From Triplophysa rosa (taxonomy: Eukaryota > Chordata > Actinopteri > Cypriniformes > Nemacheilidae), in contig NC_079914.1 of assembly GCF_024868665.1 (NCBI RefSeq), forward strand, positions 7,159,984-7,223,983: DNA of 64,000 nt. Direction: 5' to 3'. Below the pieces are notes generated by a model. The model saw nothing but the letters and a program-made list of their open reading frames with translations. It was not told the DNA's origin and did not search any database. The position numbers and the translations under genes are program-made. Position 1 is the stretch's first letter. Every line of letters begins with the position of its first letter. Positions 48,001 through 61,801 of the stretch are shown piece after piece.

Positions 48001-49150
48001 TTCACCTCCTTCACAGATGTTCTATAGGACTAGGGTCTAGAGACTGGCTAGGACATTTAATGTGCTTCTCCTTAAGCCACTCTTTGGTTGTCTTGGCAAT
48101 GTGTTTTGGGTCTTTGTCATGTTAAAGGCACATCTACGACCCATCTTCAGTGATCTAGTTAAGGGGAGGAGGTTCTCGTCCAAGATTTTACGGTACATTG
48201 GCCCGTCCCTCAGCCCCTCAATGCGGTGAAGTCATCCTGTATACCTGTAGCAGAGAAAAAGCCCTAAAGCAGAATGTTTCCAACTCTGTGCTTCTCTGTA
48301 GGGATGGTGTTCTTGGGGTCATATTCAGCATTTCTCTCCCTCCAACCACATGAGTCAATTTTGGTCTCACAGCAGTGCCAGCACTTTCGCCAAAGCCTTT
48401 TCTGAATCATCTTGGTGTTCATTGTCAAACTTAAGATGAGCCAGGCAGGCCTTCTTGTGCAGGAGGACCTTGCGGGTGCTTCAGGATTTCAATCTATTGT
48501 GGCATAGAGTGTTACCAATGGTTTGCTTGCTAACTGTGTTCCCAACTGTCTTGAAATCATTAACAGGCTTCTTCTGTGTAGTTCTGGGCTGATCTTTAAC
48601 CTTTCTCATGATCATCATTTGGGAAATCTTGCAGGGAGCTCCAGACCAAGTGCATTTGATAGTTATTTTGTATTTCTTCTATTTCCAAATAATCGCACCA
48701 ACAGTTGTCTCCTTCTTTACCAAGCTTCTGTCTGTAGCCTATTCAAGGTTTGTGCAGGTCTACAATCTTGTCCCTGACATCCTTTGAAACCTATTTGGTC
48801 TTGACTGTGGTGGTGGAGAGGTTGAATGGAAGATACAGATTCTGTTGGCAGGCATCTTTTATATACATAACAAGCTGATTTAGGAGTACTTACTTAAAGT
48901 GACAGGACTAATCTGTGGTCTATATAGGCACATAACCAATCTGTGGAGCCAGAATTCTTGCTAGTTGGTATGGGATCAAATACTTATTTTACTGACTGAA
49001 ATGTAAATCAATTTATAAGCTTTATATATAAAAAATTCCCCTGATTTCAGTTAAAATAAACCTACCATAAAAATTATAGACCTTTCAATTCATTGTAAGC
49101 AGGCAAATTTACAAAATCAGCTTATACTTACATACTTATTTCCCTCACTG
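48001..49150 (-). pseudogene. Tc1-like transposon remnant
   Basis: The right end (49150) has the terminus cagtgagggaaataagtatt when read on the minus strand, next to TA. Transposase fragments follow on that strand: [47 protein letters not shown] and KILDENLLP, down to about 48060. Stops and shifts are numerous. The distal third of the gene and the other terminus are missing, cut where DIRS copy 2 ends. Confidence 0.85.
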
Positions 49151-50162
49151 TATGTAAAACCAATATGTTAAAACAGGGTGTACTTTTCCACAAATGTAGT
49201 TCTAAAGTCCATCACATTTTATTTGCTATTGAGTAAAACAAATACTGCATGTAAATTAACATGGACGATACTTATTTGATGACATGATTACAGGTCAGGG
49301 TGGCCTAACATTAAACAAAGCTTTATGCAATCAAGCTTAAGTTTGTGCAAATAGCTGAACATCACATAAATTATGTATATTAAAAATGTGGTTAACACTT
49401 TACAATAAGGGTCCATGAATAATCATGTACTAATATCTGAATTAATACTTAATTCCGTTGAACTAATGAACTATGAAGAGTGAAGAACTAATCAAGAACT
49501 CATAAAGGGCTAATCTTAGCTAATACCGGAGTCATGATGATTCATGTGTTAATACTGATCAGGTTTACTACATGTTAGTACATGTTTGTTAGTTAATGTA
49601 TTAATTAACACCTGGAGGTAAAGCTTACCAAAACGACCCTTTAATTAAGAACAAGTTCTTCTGAGTACTTGTAATGAGTATTTTGTTTAATATAAATTAC
49701 CATGTAAAGTTTTATCACACTTTTATTACATTTAATATAGCATGTCACGCTGTTGCTGCAGGATTAGTGGTGGTCCTCCAATTACAATATTTTATGGAGA
49801 GTGGGGAAATCACATAAACAGCAGTGTATGGAACTATGCATAAATGTACTAAATTACTAGCAAATGTGATCTTGATAAGCTGATATTTTGAGTGATTTTA
49901 TACAGTTTTTCCTTCAACATGCCACATTACTGCAGCTTCATTACATGCAAAAACAGATTACAGTTCCTGATCTTTACCTTCATTATTTCTTTAAATGCAC
50001 TAGATAAGTTTATAATCACAATCAACCTGTGTAAGTCTTGACATACAGATGCATTAACAGGACATGAGCTATAATGTCAGTAAACGGCTAGTTAATAGTG
50101 AATTAATCATCACGGGCCCCTTCAAGTAAAGTCATGACATTGGCCTGAAAGATGACATGACA
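49151..50162. repeat. 5' flank of vitellogenin C with a dispersed repeat
   Basis: The stretch starting gttaacactttacaataagg near 49391 has the look of a common cyprinid MITE terminus. Its second end is not clear. No gene. Confidence 0.4.
49293..49305. promoter_or_regulatory. Distal ERE-like site, vitellogenin C
   Basis: GGTCAgggTGGCC has one mismatch to the ERE consensus GGTCAnnnTGACC, the best match in the window. It lies 1.02 kb before the start codon in the context tgacatgattacagg shared with copy B. Confidence 0.5.
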
Positions 50163-50175
50163 GGCCAGGGTAACC
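50163..50175. promoter_or_regulatory. Proximal ERE-like site, vitellogenin C
   Basis: GGCCAgggTAACC has two mismatches to the consensus and lies 147 bases before the ATG in the conserved block. Confidence 0.45.
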
Positions 50176-50263
50176 TAACTTCTAATTGATATCTATGTAC
50201 AAATCAGTTGACCGACTGTTAATAATTCATTTAAAAAATAACACTTGGTTAGCAAGAAAGTAC

Positions 50264-50271
50264 TATAAAAG
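50264..50271 (+). promoter_or_regulatory. TATA box, vitellogenin C
   Basis: TATAAAAG lies 46 bases before the ATG. Spacing and surroundings match copies A and B. Confidence 0.75.
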
Positions 50272-50309
50272 GTCTGTACCTTTGTGGAGTTCTTCACAAA
50301 CCACTAGCC

Positions 50310-53300
50310 ATGAGAGTTGTTGTGCTTGCCTTGACAGTGGCCCTTGTGGGTAAGTAGACTTATATATTTATTAAACATTTAATGAGGAAACTTAAAATTA
50401 AATGTGATTTTTCATGTTTATTGTCCTTTTTATTTCAGCTTGTCAACAGATTAACCTTGGTAAGTATAATGATTTTTATTTGCAAGTTTTTATGATTTTT
50501 TAAATTTGCTTGTTTAAAGTAGTAATTCATTACATAATTAGCCACAATAATGGGCTCAATTATTTTTAGTTCCTGAGTTTGCCGTTGATAAGACCTATGT
50601 GTACAAGTATGAGGCTCTGCTATTGGGCGGCCTCCCTCAAGAAGGTCTGGCCAGAGCAGGAATTAAAGTCAGGAGCAAGGTTCTCCTCACCGCGGTGACA
50701 GAAAATATTTTCCTGATGAAGGTAAATTTGACAAAGAACTAGATTTTAGAAGTTTTATTTCGAGTGAAAACAAAAATGTACTACAACAGCAAGCACATTA
50801 CCGTACCATCCTAAGTGAAAATGTTTCCATTCAGCTCATGGATCCTCTGCTCTTTGAGTATGGGGGCATCTGGCCCAAGGATCCTTTTGTTCCTGCCACT
50901 AAGCTAACCACAGCACTGGCCGCTCAGCTTCAGATTCCCATCAAGTTTGAGTATGCTAATGGTGTGGTTGGAAAGATATTTGCTCCAGCAGGAGTGTCCC
51001 CTACTGTCATGAACTTGCACAGAGGAATCCTCAACATCCTTCAGCTCAACCTCAAGAAGACCCAGAACGTCTATGAACTGCAAGAGGTGAGAAATTGATC
51101 AAATTGCAATTTTTTATCCATTTTGAGATGTGCAAACTAATTTCTTTGGCTTCTCCTTAAAGGCTGGAACTCAAGGAGTGTGCAGGACACAATATGTCCT
51201 CAATGAAGATCTAAAGGACAATCATATTATTGTCACCAAGTCTAAGGACCTCAGCCATTGTCAGGAAAGAATCATGAAGGACATTGGCTTGGCATACGCA
51301 GAGAGATGTGCTGAATGCACAGAGGTAATGCAAAAGACTGGAGAAAATATATGGATTTACTTGCTCAAATAAAATGTTGTCAAAATGTTTTCTCTATCAA
51401 CAGAGAGTCAAGAGTTTGATTGAAACTGCAACTTACAACTACATCATGAAACCAGCTGCCACCGGTGTACTGATCACTGAAGCAACAGTTGAGGAAGTTC
51501 ATCAGTTCTCACCCCTCAATGAGATCCATGGTGCTGCCATGATGCAAGCAAAGTATGACTGGTTCTCCTTTTAAGTTGCATTATTCCATACAAGTTTCAC
51601 TCGTAATATGGTAAGGCTGAGGAATCTTTTTCCAGACAAACCTTGGCTTTTGTTGAGATTGAGAAGACTCCTGTTGTTCCCATCAAAGCTGATTACCTGC
51701 CCCGTGGATCCCTGCAGTATGAGTTTGCAACTGAGATTCTTCAGACACCCATTCAATTACTGAAGATCAGTGATGCACCAGCCCAGGTTAAAGTCCCTAA
51801 TTTAAAAAAATCCCAGGTTTAAAAGTGCAAGAATGTTTAGACGTCCACTAAATATGTCCCTCTATTGTTCTAGATCATAGAGGTCCTGAAGCACTTGGTT
51901 GCTAACAATATGGCTATGGTCCATGATGACGCTCCTCTGAAGTTTGTTCAGCTCATCCAGCTCCTCCGTGTTGCCACACTGGAGAACATTGAGGCTATCT
52001 GGGCTCAATTTAAGGACCAACCTATTTACAGGTACATTTACTATTAACATTATTTTAAAATATACAATAGTTTACTGGAGAAGCTTGTTTTTTAATTTAA
52101 CTAAAACATTGTTTTGTTAGGCGCTGGCTTCTGGATGCTCTTCCCGCTGTCGGCAGACCAGTCATTGTAAAATTCATTAAGGAGAAGTTTCTGGCTCATG
52201 AACTTACCATTCCTGAATTCATTCAGGCTCTTGTGATGGCTCTGCAAATGGTCACTTCTGATTTGGAAACCATCCAGTTGACTGCTGTGGGTACATTTTA
52301 CAATTGTAAATTGTAAAAAATGTGAATTTGCAAATATAGCCAGAGCCGAGCCTGATTAAAGGTTAATATCATACAATCTCTTCAAACAGAGTTTGGCTAT
52401 GCATGAGAAAATCGCCACAATCCCAGCAGTGCGTGAAGTGGTCATGCTTGGATATGGTTCTATGATCGCCAAGCACTGTATTGCAGTACCCACCTGCCCT
52501 GTTGAGCTCCTCAGAGTAAACACATCAATCCATCCTTTAATTTTGATAAGAATTTATCGTTTACTTTATTTTCAAATTTTATGTGCATTCAAACCCTCAG
52601 CCCATCCATGATATTGCTGCAGATGCAATTACCAAGAATGACATTCCTGAAATCTCTTTGGTTCTGAAAGTTCTGGGCAATGCTGGTCACCCTGCTAGTC
52701 TTAAAACGATCATGAAGCTCCTGCCAGGACTGAGAACTGCCACTACTACTCTGCCCATTAGAGTCCAGGTTGATGCCATGTTGGCACTGAGGAACATTGC
52801 CAAGAAAGAGCCCAAACTGGTAAATATCAGATGTTGTTGAAACTTTTAAAAAAACGGACAGTAGTTAACTTATCTTGTTTCTCGCCTCAGGTTCAGCCAG
52901 TGGCATTGCAGCTCTTATTGGACAGAGCTCTCCACCCTGAAGTGCGCATGGTTGCTTGTATTGTGTTGTTTGAGACAAAGCCCTCAGTGGCTCTTGTTTC
53001 CAGTCTTGCTGGTGCTTTGAGGATTGAGCCAAACATGCATGTGGCAAGCTTTGCCTATTCCCACATTAAGTCCTTGACCAGAATCACTGCTCCTGATATG
53101 GCAGCTGTGTAAGAATAGCAATAATATATGTATATACTATATATAAATACTTTATCTCTTCATTTAAACACAAGCCCTGATGTGATCATGGTTTTCCATT
53201 TTTAGTGCTGGAGCAGCTAGTGTTGCCATTAAGCTCTTGAGCCCCAAGTTGGACAGACTTAGTTTCCGTTTCAGCAGAGCCCTTACACTGGACTTCTATC

Positions 53301-56300
53301 ATAGTAAGTCACAGCCACTGTAAATCATTATATTCAGTGATAAACAGGAACCACTAGCATTTGTTAAAATCTTTATATTGACTATTCATTAAATTGGTTT
53401 CTCTGTCGATGTGAAGCTCCTCTAATGATTGGAGCTGCTGGTAGTGCCTACATGATTAATGATGCCGCCACCATCCTGCCCAGAGCTGTTGTAGCTAAAG
53501 CACGTGCCTACCTGGCTGGAGCTGCTGCTGATGTTTTTGAGGTGGGGCTCCAAAAACATTTTTCTTTTTGTTTAAAAATGTCCTAATCAAATTTCTAAAG
53601 ATATAATAGAATATTTTAAACAGATTGGTGTGAGAACTGAAGGAATCCAGGAGGCTCTTCTGCAATCGCCTGCTGCTGATGAAAGTGTTGACCGTATCAC
53701 AAAAGTAAAGCGCACTCTGAGAGCAGTAAGTTGTCTAATGTCTATTTAACTGTTTGTACTATTTAACTATTTGTACTTGTAGGCAAAATGCATTTTTTAC
53801 AATTTACATCATACTTTCATTTCAACTTCTCAAGCTCACTAACTGGAAAGCTCTGCCAACTAAGCAGCCATTGGCTTCAGCCTACGTCAAGTTATTTGGA
53901 CAAGAAGTGGCCTTTGTCAACATTGACAAGACTGTCATTGAACAAGCAATACCGGTATTGTGATGTACTTCATGTCGCCTCTCTCATTACTGTAGGTTAC
54001 AGATTACAACCAAAATGTAAAATTTCTCATAAATACCATCCTCTAGCTTGCCACTGGACCCAAACCACGTGAACTGTTAAAGGAAGCCCTTAAAGCATTG
54101 CAGGAAGGAATTGCTGTGCAGTATGCCAAACCTCTGCTAGCAGCTGAAGTGCGTCGTATCTTTCCAACAGCAGCTGGTGTACCCATGGAGTTCAGTTTTT
54201 ACACTGCTGCTGTTGCTGCTGCAGCTGTCAATGGTGAATATTTTGCTTTTATTTTTCATGTTCTTTCCTAGTTTATGAGACAACATTTTCATGTTGTGCT
54301 GTTCATTCCTCCAGTGAAGGCCACAATTACACCTCCTCTTCCCGAGCAGCTGGAGACCTTCACTCTTGAGCAGCTGAAGAGGACTGACGTTCAACTGGAA
54401 GCTGAAGCCAGACCAAGGTACACAGTAATAGCTACATACATGAAGATGAATATAGTAAAATATGAAAATATATATAGCAATTTAAAAACACAACCTCCCT
54501 TCTTCTTTCAGTGTTGCTCTGCAGACTTTTGCTGTGATGGGAATAAACACTGCCTTCATCCAAGCTGCTGTAATGGCCAAAGGAAAGATCCGTACAATCC
54601 TCCCTGGAAAAATAGCTGCCAGAGCTGACATTCTCAAGGGCAACTACAAGGTGGAGGCCCTGCCTGTTGAGGTTCCTGAACATATTGCTGACATGAGGTA
54701 ATCAAATCTGTTGTACTGATGTGGCAAAAATGTTGAATGAAATTTCTTGTGGCAGCTAAAAGTTTCCCATCTTTTTTGACAGCTTTGAAACTCTTGCTGT
54801 GGTCAGAAATATTGAAAACCCCACTGCTGAGAGGATTGTTCCCTTGGTACCAGAGTTGTCTGTGCAAAACTACCACACACCTATTGTAAGCTGATTTTAA
54901 TCTTCTCTGGACATAGATATGTAAGAAAACTCTTGAGTATTTATTTACTCAAAGCTTTATTTTTCTTTTCAGTCTTCTGAGATCACTGGGTATGATATGT
55001 CAGCTGAGGTTCCTCTGAGAGCTCCTGCTCCACTGCACAAGACCCTCTGTCTTGTTGTCCCATACATTGAAATCAAGGGATGTGTTGAGGTGCACTCTCA
55101 CAATGCTGCTTTTATCAAGAATGCTCCTCTGTTCTACATATTAGGACAGCACTCAGTGCGTGCTGCAGTGGCCAGAGGTATTCTTTTAATTCTTTTTTAT
55201 ATTTTATTTTTCCCCAGAAAAAGGATCATTAATGGTTTGCCATGTTACTTGCAGGTGATGGTCCTGCAGTTGAAAGACTGGAGCTTGAGGTTCAAGTTGG
55301 TCCTAGAGCTGCTGAGAGACTCCTTAAGCAAATCAACCTTGTTGATGAGGAAACTCCAGAGGGAAAGACCATCCTGCTGAAACTGAGGGAAATTCTGGAG
55401 GCTGAAGCTAAAAATGCTCGTGTTTCTTCTAAAAGTAGCAGCAGCAGCAGCAGCCGCATCATCAGTTCCAGCAGTTCAAGTTCCTCAATGTCCAGCTCTC
55501 GCTTAACTGAAGTAAGGACATGAGATGTTTCCTGTTCATTAGATATCATATATCATACATTTAAAAAAATATGAATTCTTATATATGGATGTTTAGGCCA
55601 CCATAACTGAACCATTCAGGAAATTCCACAAAGATCGGGTAACTAAACCATTATCATTGTAAAGAATATTGTTACTTTGTTTCCTCGATTCTGTTATTTC
55701 ACTTGTAAAATATAATTTGGCTTACAGTACATGGCACCCCATAGAGCTTCAAAGGCAGTAAGCAGTGGAAGCGCAGCATCAAGTTTTGAGGCCATTCAGA
55801 AACAAGTGAGTCTGTGCTGTTCATAATAAAAACTCCCAAAATGAATATGTACCCCTAAAATGTCCAATTTATGTTTTCAGGCTAAGTTCCTTGGAAATGC
55901 GGCTCCACCTGTTTTTGCTGTTATTGCCCGTGCTGTAAGAGTTGACCACAAACTTCTGGGTTACCAACTTGGTGCTTACTTTGACAAGTCAACAGCAAGA
56001 GTGCAGCTTATTGTTTCCTCAATTGCTGAAAATGACAACATGAAGATTTGTGCTGATGGTGTCCTGTTGAGCAAGCACAAAGTCACTGTAAGACTGGAAC
56101 TCATGTGATTCTTAAAATATGATCAATTATTGAATTTTTTTAACAAAGCACAAATGTTCTTTTCAGGCCAAGGTTGCCTGGGGTCCAGAGTGTCAACAAT
56201 ATGCAGTCACTGCCAAAGCTGAAGCTGGTGTTCTCGGAGAATTCCCTGCTGCCCGTCTGGAGTTGGAATGGGAAAGGCTTCCTTTAATTGTCACCACTTA

Positions 56301-56759
56301 TGCTAAAAAGTAATGTTAATCAACAACAAATTCTTGAGGTATTGGTAAAAAGGAAATGCACTCATTATCTGTTCTCTTTGTACCACTTCTCAATTAGGCT
56401 GTCTAAGCATATCCCTATGGCAGCTCTCAAGGCGGGATTCAAGCTTGAAAGAGTCACAAACAGTGAGAAAGAGATTGAACTGACTGCAGCCTTGCCAACT
56501 CAGAGGACTCTGAATTTCATTGCTAGGATTCCAGAGGTGAGAAGCTGATAGTTTGTCCTTCAATTGTTTTATGACTCACATACAGTATAAATATGATTTA
56601 AAAAACAACTAACTTATTTCGTTCCTGGTGCTCTAGATGACACTGTCAAGAATGGCTATTCCTCTTCCCTATGCTGTTCCCATCAATCCGGACGGAACTC
56701 TTTCTATTCACATTGATGAAGATATTCTGACCTGGCTTAAGAACCATCTGAAGGAGTAA
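50310..56759 (+). CDS. vtg1: Vitellogenin, type I (VtgAo1-like), copy C, 28 exons
   Basis: Same exon plan; the joined frame is 4032 nt (1343 aa) without a stop. Exons: 50310-50349, 50439-50459, 50570-50721, 50835-51086, 51163-51324, 51404-51552, 51636-51786, 51874-52031, 52121-52286, 52390-52515, 52601-52819, 52891-53108, 53206-53303, 53417-53541, 53624-53725, 53835-53954, 54047-54233, 54315-54417, 54512-54697, 54783-54885, 54973-55177, 55255-55511, 55597-55638, 55728-55805, 55881-56087, 56167-56309, 56398-56536, 56637-56759. The signal peptide starts [21 protein letters not shown] is kept, with a changed neighbour (DLKDNH rather than DLKANH). It is the most compact copy, with no transposon in its introns. 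It ends LKNHLKE, without a vWF-D domain. Role as for copy A: secreted yolk lipoprotein precursor. Confidence 0.96.
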
Positions 56760-56883
56760 CGAAAAAAATGTGATTCAGAATTTACTTCTGAAGACTGGAA
56801 CAGTGTTTATGAAGTTTTAGTTGTTGTTGTTGACCGTTTAATGAAACATGTTACATGTATTGGAATCTATCTAATGTACAACT

Positions 56884-56889
56884 AATAAA
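56884..56889 (+). terminator. Polyadenylation signal, vitellogenin C
   Basis: AATAAA lies 125 bases after the stop codon. Confidence 0.65.
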
Positions 56890-57448
56890 TGTTCTGCATG
56901 TTAGTGATGTGTGAATTGCTTTTATTTTACAATTTACATGATGAGGTGGGTGGAACAGTAATATCAGTCCAACGGCAGAGTGCAATGGCGTAGCAAAAGT
57001 GTCACGGGCTGGCGTGGAAAGAACCCAAATGCAGGACAGCGAAGAAGGGGTTAACAAATAAATACTTTAATTAACAGAACAACATAAAACTCTGAACAAA
57101 GGAAAACCCACGAGGGTGTGTCTGACAAGACAAACTAAAATACAAACTAGAAACCAAAAACTTCCCTCAAGGGGGCAAAAACCAGAACTAAATGATAATA
57201 ACCACAACTCACAATACAAGGACACTAAGAAAGGCAAGACAGGAACTCAGGGACCCGGCACGAGACACGAACAAGCACGTACACGTGAAACGCAATCGAC
57301 GAACACAAGACAAAGAAACAAGAGGGTATATATAGGAAAGACAAACGAGGGATAACGAGCGAGGGCAGGTGTGAAACATAAGACACGGCAGGGAGACAAT
57401 ACAGGAAACGAGAGGGGCGGGGCCAATGACGAGACACTGGAGAGAACG

Positions 57449-57477
57449 CATATTATTGTCAAAAGGACAATAATATG
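57449..57477. repeat. 12-bp perfect hairpin inside the LTR
   Basis: Arms catattattgtc and gacaataatatg surround a 5-base loop aaaag. The same hairpin is present in the second LTR near 58825-58853. Confidence 0.85.
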
Positions 57478-58256
57478 TTTCTCTCGACACATAACCAAAG
57501 ACTTTGTCATGGTTCTGCTACAGGACCAAGAAAAACATGACTAAATGAAGCAGAGCCATGACAGAAGCCCCCCCCTTTAATGAGCACCTCCAGGTGCTCA
57601 CCAAGGGGTAGATGGACGAGACAAGACCGACTGGGTGACAGACAGAACAAGGCAAAACAAAGAAAACAAAATCAACGGTAGACAAGACAGAATAACATCA
57701 GGATTTGGGTGAGCCAACAAAAATAACAAACATGGGAGGGGGGGTGGGGCCAAACAAGGGCCCATAGGGGGCAGACCAAAAGGATTGGGGTGAATAGTCC
57801 TAGTCTCCGGCTGCGCTCGAGGGCGCGGAGTCCTGGGGGACTTAGGGCAAGTCCTGGGGGGGACAGTCTTTGACCCTGGGAGTTTCCCAGGGGTCGGCTT
57901 GGCTGCCGGCTTGGTACGCCTCGTCCGACTCCATGCCACCCGCTGGGTTCTATGTGGTTCGTGGATTCTGTCACAGGCTGGCGTGGAAAGAACCCAAATG
58001 CAGGACAGCGAAGAAGGGGTTAACAAATAAATACTTTAATTAACAGAACAACATAAAACTCTGAACAAAGGAAAACCCACGAGGGGGTGTCTGACAAGAC
58101 AAACTAAAATACAAACTAAAAACCAAAAACTTCCCTCAAGGGGGCAAAAACCAGAACTAAATGATAATAACCACAACTCACAATACAGGGACACTAAGAA
58201 AGGCAAGACAGGAACTCAGGGACCCGGCACGAGACACGAACAAGCACGTACACGTG

Positions 58257-58659
58257 CACCGACATACTTTCACACCCTCCTACACCCCATCAAGATCCCT
58301 GCGTTCTGCAAACCAGCGGCGTCTTGTACTGCCTTCCCATAAGGGCAGTAAATTGCTTTCCCGCTCATTCTCATTCACAACTCCTTCTTGGTGGAACATT
58401 CTTCCTAATTCGGTCCGGTCAACCACATCTCTCACAACATTCAAAAAACTACTTAAAACCCACCTCTTCTGTGAATACTTGACAGACAGATGAAAAAAAA
58501 AAAAAACAGGTAGTGGTCTAGCTTTTGGTAAAACTAGTAACTTTGTATTGGCACCTATTGCACTATTGCTCCTGTATGACATATTGCTTATTGCTCCTTA
58601 TACTCTTTGTAAGTTGCTTTGGATAAAAGCGTCTGCTAAATGACAATGTAAATGTAAAT
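58257..58659 (+). mobile_element. 5'-truncated LINE tail nested in the LTR
   Basis: The translation near 58270-58490 includes RSLRSANQRRLVLP, FTTPSWWNILPNSVRS and FKKLLKTHLF, the C-terminus of an L2/Rex-like LINE. The 3' tail contains tttggataaaagcgtctgct and ends in (aaatgt)n. The unbroken site exists in the other LTR at 57282-57293. Confidence 0.85.
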
Positions 58660-58943
58660 GTGAAATGCAATCCACGAACACAAGACAAAGAAACAAGAGG
58701 GTATATATAGGAAAGACAAACGAGGGATAACGAGCGAGGGCAGGTGTGAAACATAAGACATGGCAGGGAGACAATACAGGAAACGAGAGGGGCGGGGCCA
58801 ATGACGAGACACTGGAGAGAACGCATATTATTGTCAAAAGGACAATAATATGTTTCTCTCCACACATAACCAAAGACTTTGTCATGGCTCTGCTACAGGA
58901 TGAAGAAAAACATGACTAAATGAAGCAGAGCCATGACAAAAAG

Positions 58944-61425
58944 TTTCTGTGTGTTTAGTCTTAAACTCTTTAAAACTTCTACATTAACCCATTTTACATC
59001 GATTACCTTTCAATCGATGAAACCTCAATTCAAGATGAAACATATATTATGATCATGATTATAATTTACTTGAGAATATCCAAGTATTTTTCTCTATTAT
59101 ATTCATTCATTAGGAAGTGATACTTGCTTAGAGTATCACACCAGCTGTTAATCTCACAATCTCAAACTTGCCGGATTTATCATTAGGCAGTGGTTAAACG
59201 CCACTGGTTTTTAACAATGCTTGATATTGCTTTAAATAGTAATATAGCCCTTACATTATACTAACAATTAAATAACAACAAGAATAACAATAACGTACAC
59301 CCCCATCTCTCATTAATTCTCACCTTCATCCTATTCCAGATGTTGATGATTTTCTTTATTTAGATGAACACGAATAAAGATTTGCAGAAAAATGTAGCAT
59401 CTCTGTGATCCTAAAAGTAATCCAAATGACTCTAGTGTACTAACATATGTATTCTGTAGCAGCACAGGCATGAAAAAGATTTTAAACTTAGTGAAATTGC
59501 TGAAAAATATCACATTATCCACTCAAATCAAACATGGCAATATGGAGAAATTGTGATGTTATTGTGATTATTTAATTTTGATCATGCTTTTATTTAGTTT
59601 ATGACATATAAAGGCCTTGTGTAAACTATTGTAAAGGATATTGTAAAATGTTATCAATATTTGTATATAACAAGTTTGTAAAATATGCTTCTGTAACTTC
59701 TCAGAATAAGCTAATTTTGACTACATAAATACATAATTTCCTCCCCATGGAATACACAGAGTCCAACAGGTACAACACATCTTTTGATTTCATGGAATAT
59801 AAACCCCTCAACTAAAATTAGTGTACATGTCGAATAAACAAGATGATGATGATGGCATCGGCATACTATAGAAACTGGGAGATTACATTTACATTACATA
59901 AAATTTTTGGCCATCTACAGGATCCCATCCATTATACCGGGTGTTAAACATTGTTTTAAAATCCTTAATAATTGGGATTACAATGGAGTACTATTGGATG
60001 CTATAAAGTGCTATTAAGTAAAGCTTATAATTGTTTTTCATGAATAAAGATTCTTAGAAACTACATTTTAACTAACAGTCCAGAGCTGTATAATATAACA
60101 TATTATATATCTCATGCTTTTGCAGCTTTGTAATTGAAAATATTCAGCTCCGGGTAAACCCATGTCGCCGTTTTAGACAGAACACCTGTTTTAATATAAG
60201 TCATTGGTGAGACAAGTGAGGTTTATGTGGTATTGACAGCCTGTCTCCTAATTGTCAACATGTTTAACTTTTGGTTGTACCTTCTTCTTTTGATGGTTAA
60301 GCAGCTTTTCTTTAAAATTTAAAAAAACACAAGCTCATGACTCTTCTGTTCACAATATTCACGCTGATATTTACCTAAAAACGTTTTCTTCAGATTCAAC
60401 TGTATCACTAGCACTAAGTTCTAAGTCAGAAGATTTACATCACCGGATATAAACGCTACTCTAACTATGTCACTTTAAAACATTAAATCCATAATCCTGA
60501 AAACTGTCCTGTTGTATTGTCCCGAGCTGTTTTTTTTTCAAATCTTGTTTGTTTCGTCATTCTACGTTGCCTGTTGCTGCACTGACCAGTGTATAACTTA
60601 GCTACACCCTCGTTTGTGAAAGCAGAACGATTTCTCTTAACCTGCGAGGTTTTCTCTTAGCCGTTGTTGATGTTCAAATCACCAAAACAAACACACCCCT
60701 ACCCCCATCTTTTGCTTTTGTCAGCGCTCGGCTCGGCTAATGTCCGTCCTGTGCACTGTGCACCTTACTGCTGATTGGCTACAAGGTTGTTTTGGTACTC
60801 GGCCCGACTCAGTTGTCTAAAGCGTAATTCGGAAATCGGTTACGCCTTTAGTATAAACTGTATACAAAAAGTATTGATAAGCCTTTTATTTTCCATTTTA
60901 TTTAAATAAACCACAAAAATACTGAAACAGTATGTCTGAGTCATATTCCAAATACCTTTGTTAGCCGACTTTATAACTTATTCCTCTGAAATAAAAAATA
61001 TCCATTTTAGAAACAGCTCCTTACATGATAAAGTACATTAAGCAGTTATACAGTTCTGTTATGCACATGCAAATATGAAACATAAATGTGGTGATCACAT
61101 GCAAACTTTTTAAATATTACATAATAACAAATAAAATGGATCACTGCTTAATTTATCTGACCTAGCCAAATGAATTTCTTACACTGCCTTAGTAACACTG
61201 CTTAACATGGTCACTGGACTTAACACATATATCTTGTACCATTCAAAACAAATACAACCACAAACATCTATCAAATTACAAACCTCAATTACAATAAAAT
61301 CCTAAACTATTTAAAGAGTTCATTCTGTTTGTAAAAGCCAACAAATTATGTTATAATTTTATAACATAATATAATAAATTTCTTAATGAATTAGCAAAAA
61401 TGGTTTAAAAGCATCATGGCTAATC
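58944..61425. other. AT-rich spacer, nothing recognised
   Basis: About 2.5 kb with only short chance frames. No transposase, reverse transcriptase, RNA gene or long repeat that I can support. Confidence 0.5.
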
Positions 61426-61534
61426 CCGATTCACATCAACTTTTCAGAATGCTGCGCAGCGGTTAACCAACGTGCCACGCTCCCGTTTTTCTAGGCGCAT
61501 CGGCGGTTTTTTTATGTTGTTAGGTAACCACCAA
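61426..61534. repeat. Repeat fragment interrupted by DIRS copy 3
   Basis: The words ttttctaggcgc and ggcggt resemble the fragment at 38120-38180, suggesting that DIRS copy 3 inserted into a member of that repeat. Confidence 0.35.
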
Positions 61535-61615
61535 AACGTCTCCGGTTACTGTCGTAACCTCAGTTCCCTGAGAAGCGGGAACGAGACATTGCGGAAGCTT
61601 CCGCATATGGGAACT
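61535..61615 (+). repeat. Terminal inverted repeat of DIRS copy 3 (outer part)
   Basis: The outer 55 or so bases are the reverse complement of 61802-61857, and the word cattgcggaagcttccgcat recurs at 61880-61900. Between them, a TATAAATA near 61714 could be the terminal-repeat promoter. Confidence 0.8.
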
Positions 61616-61801
61616 CCTCCCTTCTCACCTCTCCTGAAGTCTTATTGGATAACGCCAGTGAAACTGGCCAATTGTCGCGCTCGCAACGGAATGTAATTAC
61701 TGGCGACCAGACAGTATAAATACAGTGCACAGCGACAATACCTCAGAATCTGAGAAAGAACGCCTCCAAGGCTGACACGCGACGAACACGGCGGCTAGCG
61801 C

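Larger units (their letters stand above)
57000..58938 (-). mobile_element. Two-LTR retroelement with very short interior
   Basis: LTRs at 57000-57563 and 57969-58938 flank only 405 bases. AAAAG is duplicated on both sides (56995-56999 and 58939-58943). On the minus strand the polypurine tract aaaggggggggcttc precedes the downstream LTR (57564-57578 on the plus strand). The interior starts with a short frame MESDEAYQAGSQADPWE near 57935 and has no reverse transcriptase or integrase. It is a non-autonomous or internally deleted copy. The LTRs differ little, so it is young. Confidence 0.88.

Noticed and set aside
57209..58885. Pairs of 90-100 codon minus frames rich in Cys/Leu/Ser
   Set aside because: They are repeated because the LTR is duplicated; there is no domain and they lie in non-coding LTR sequence.
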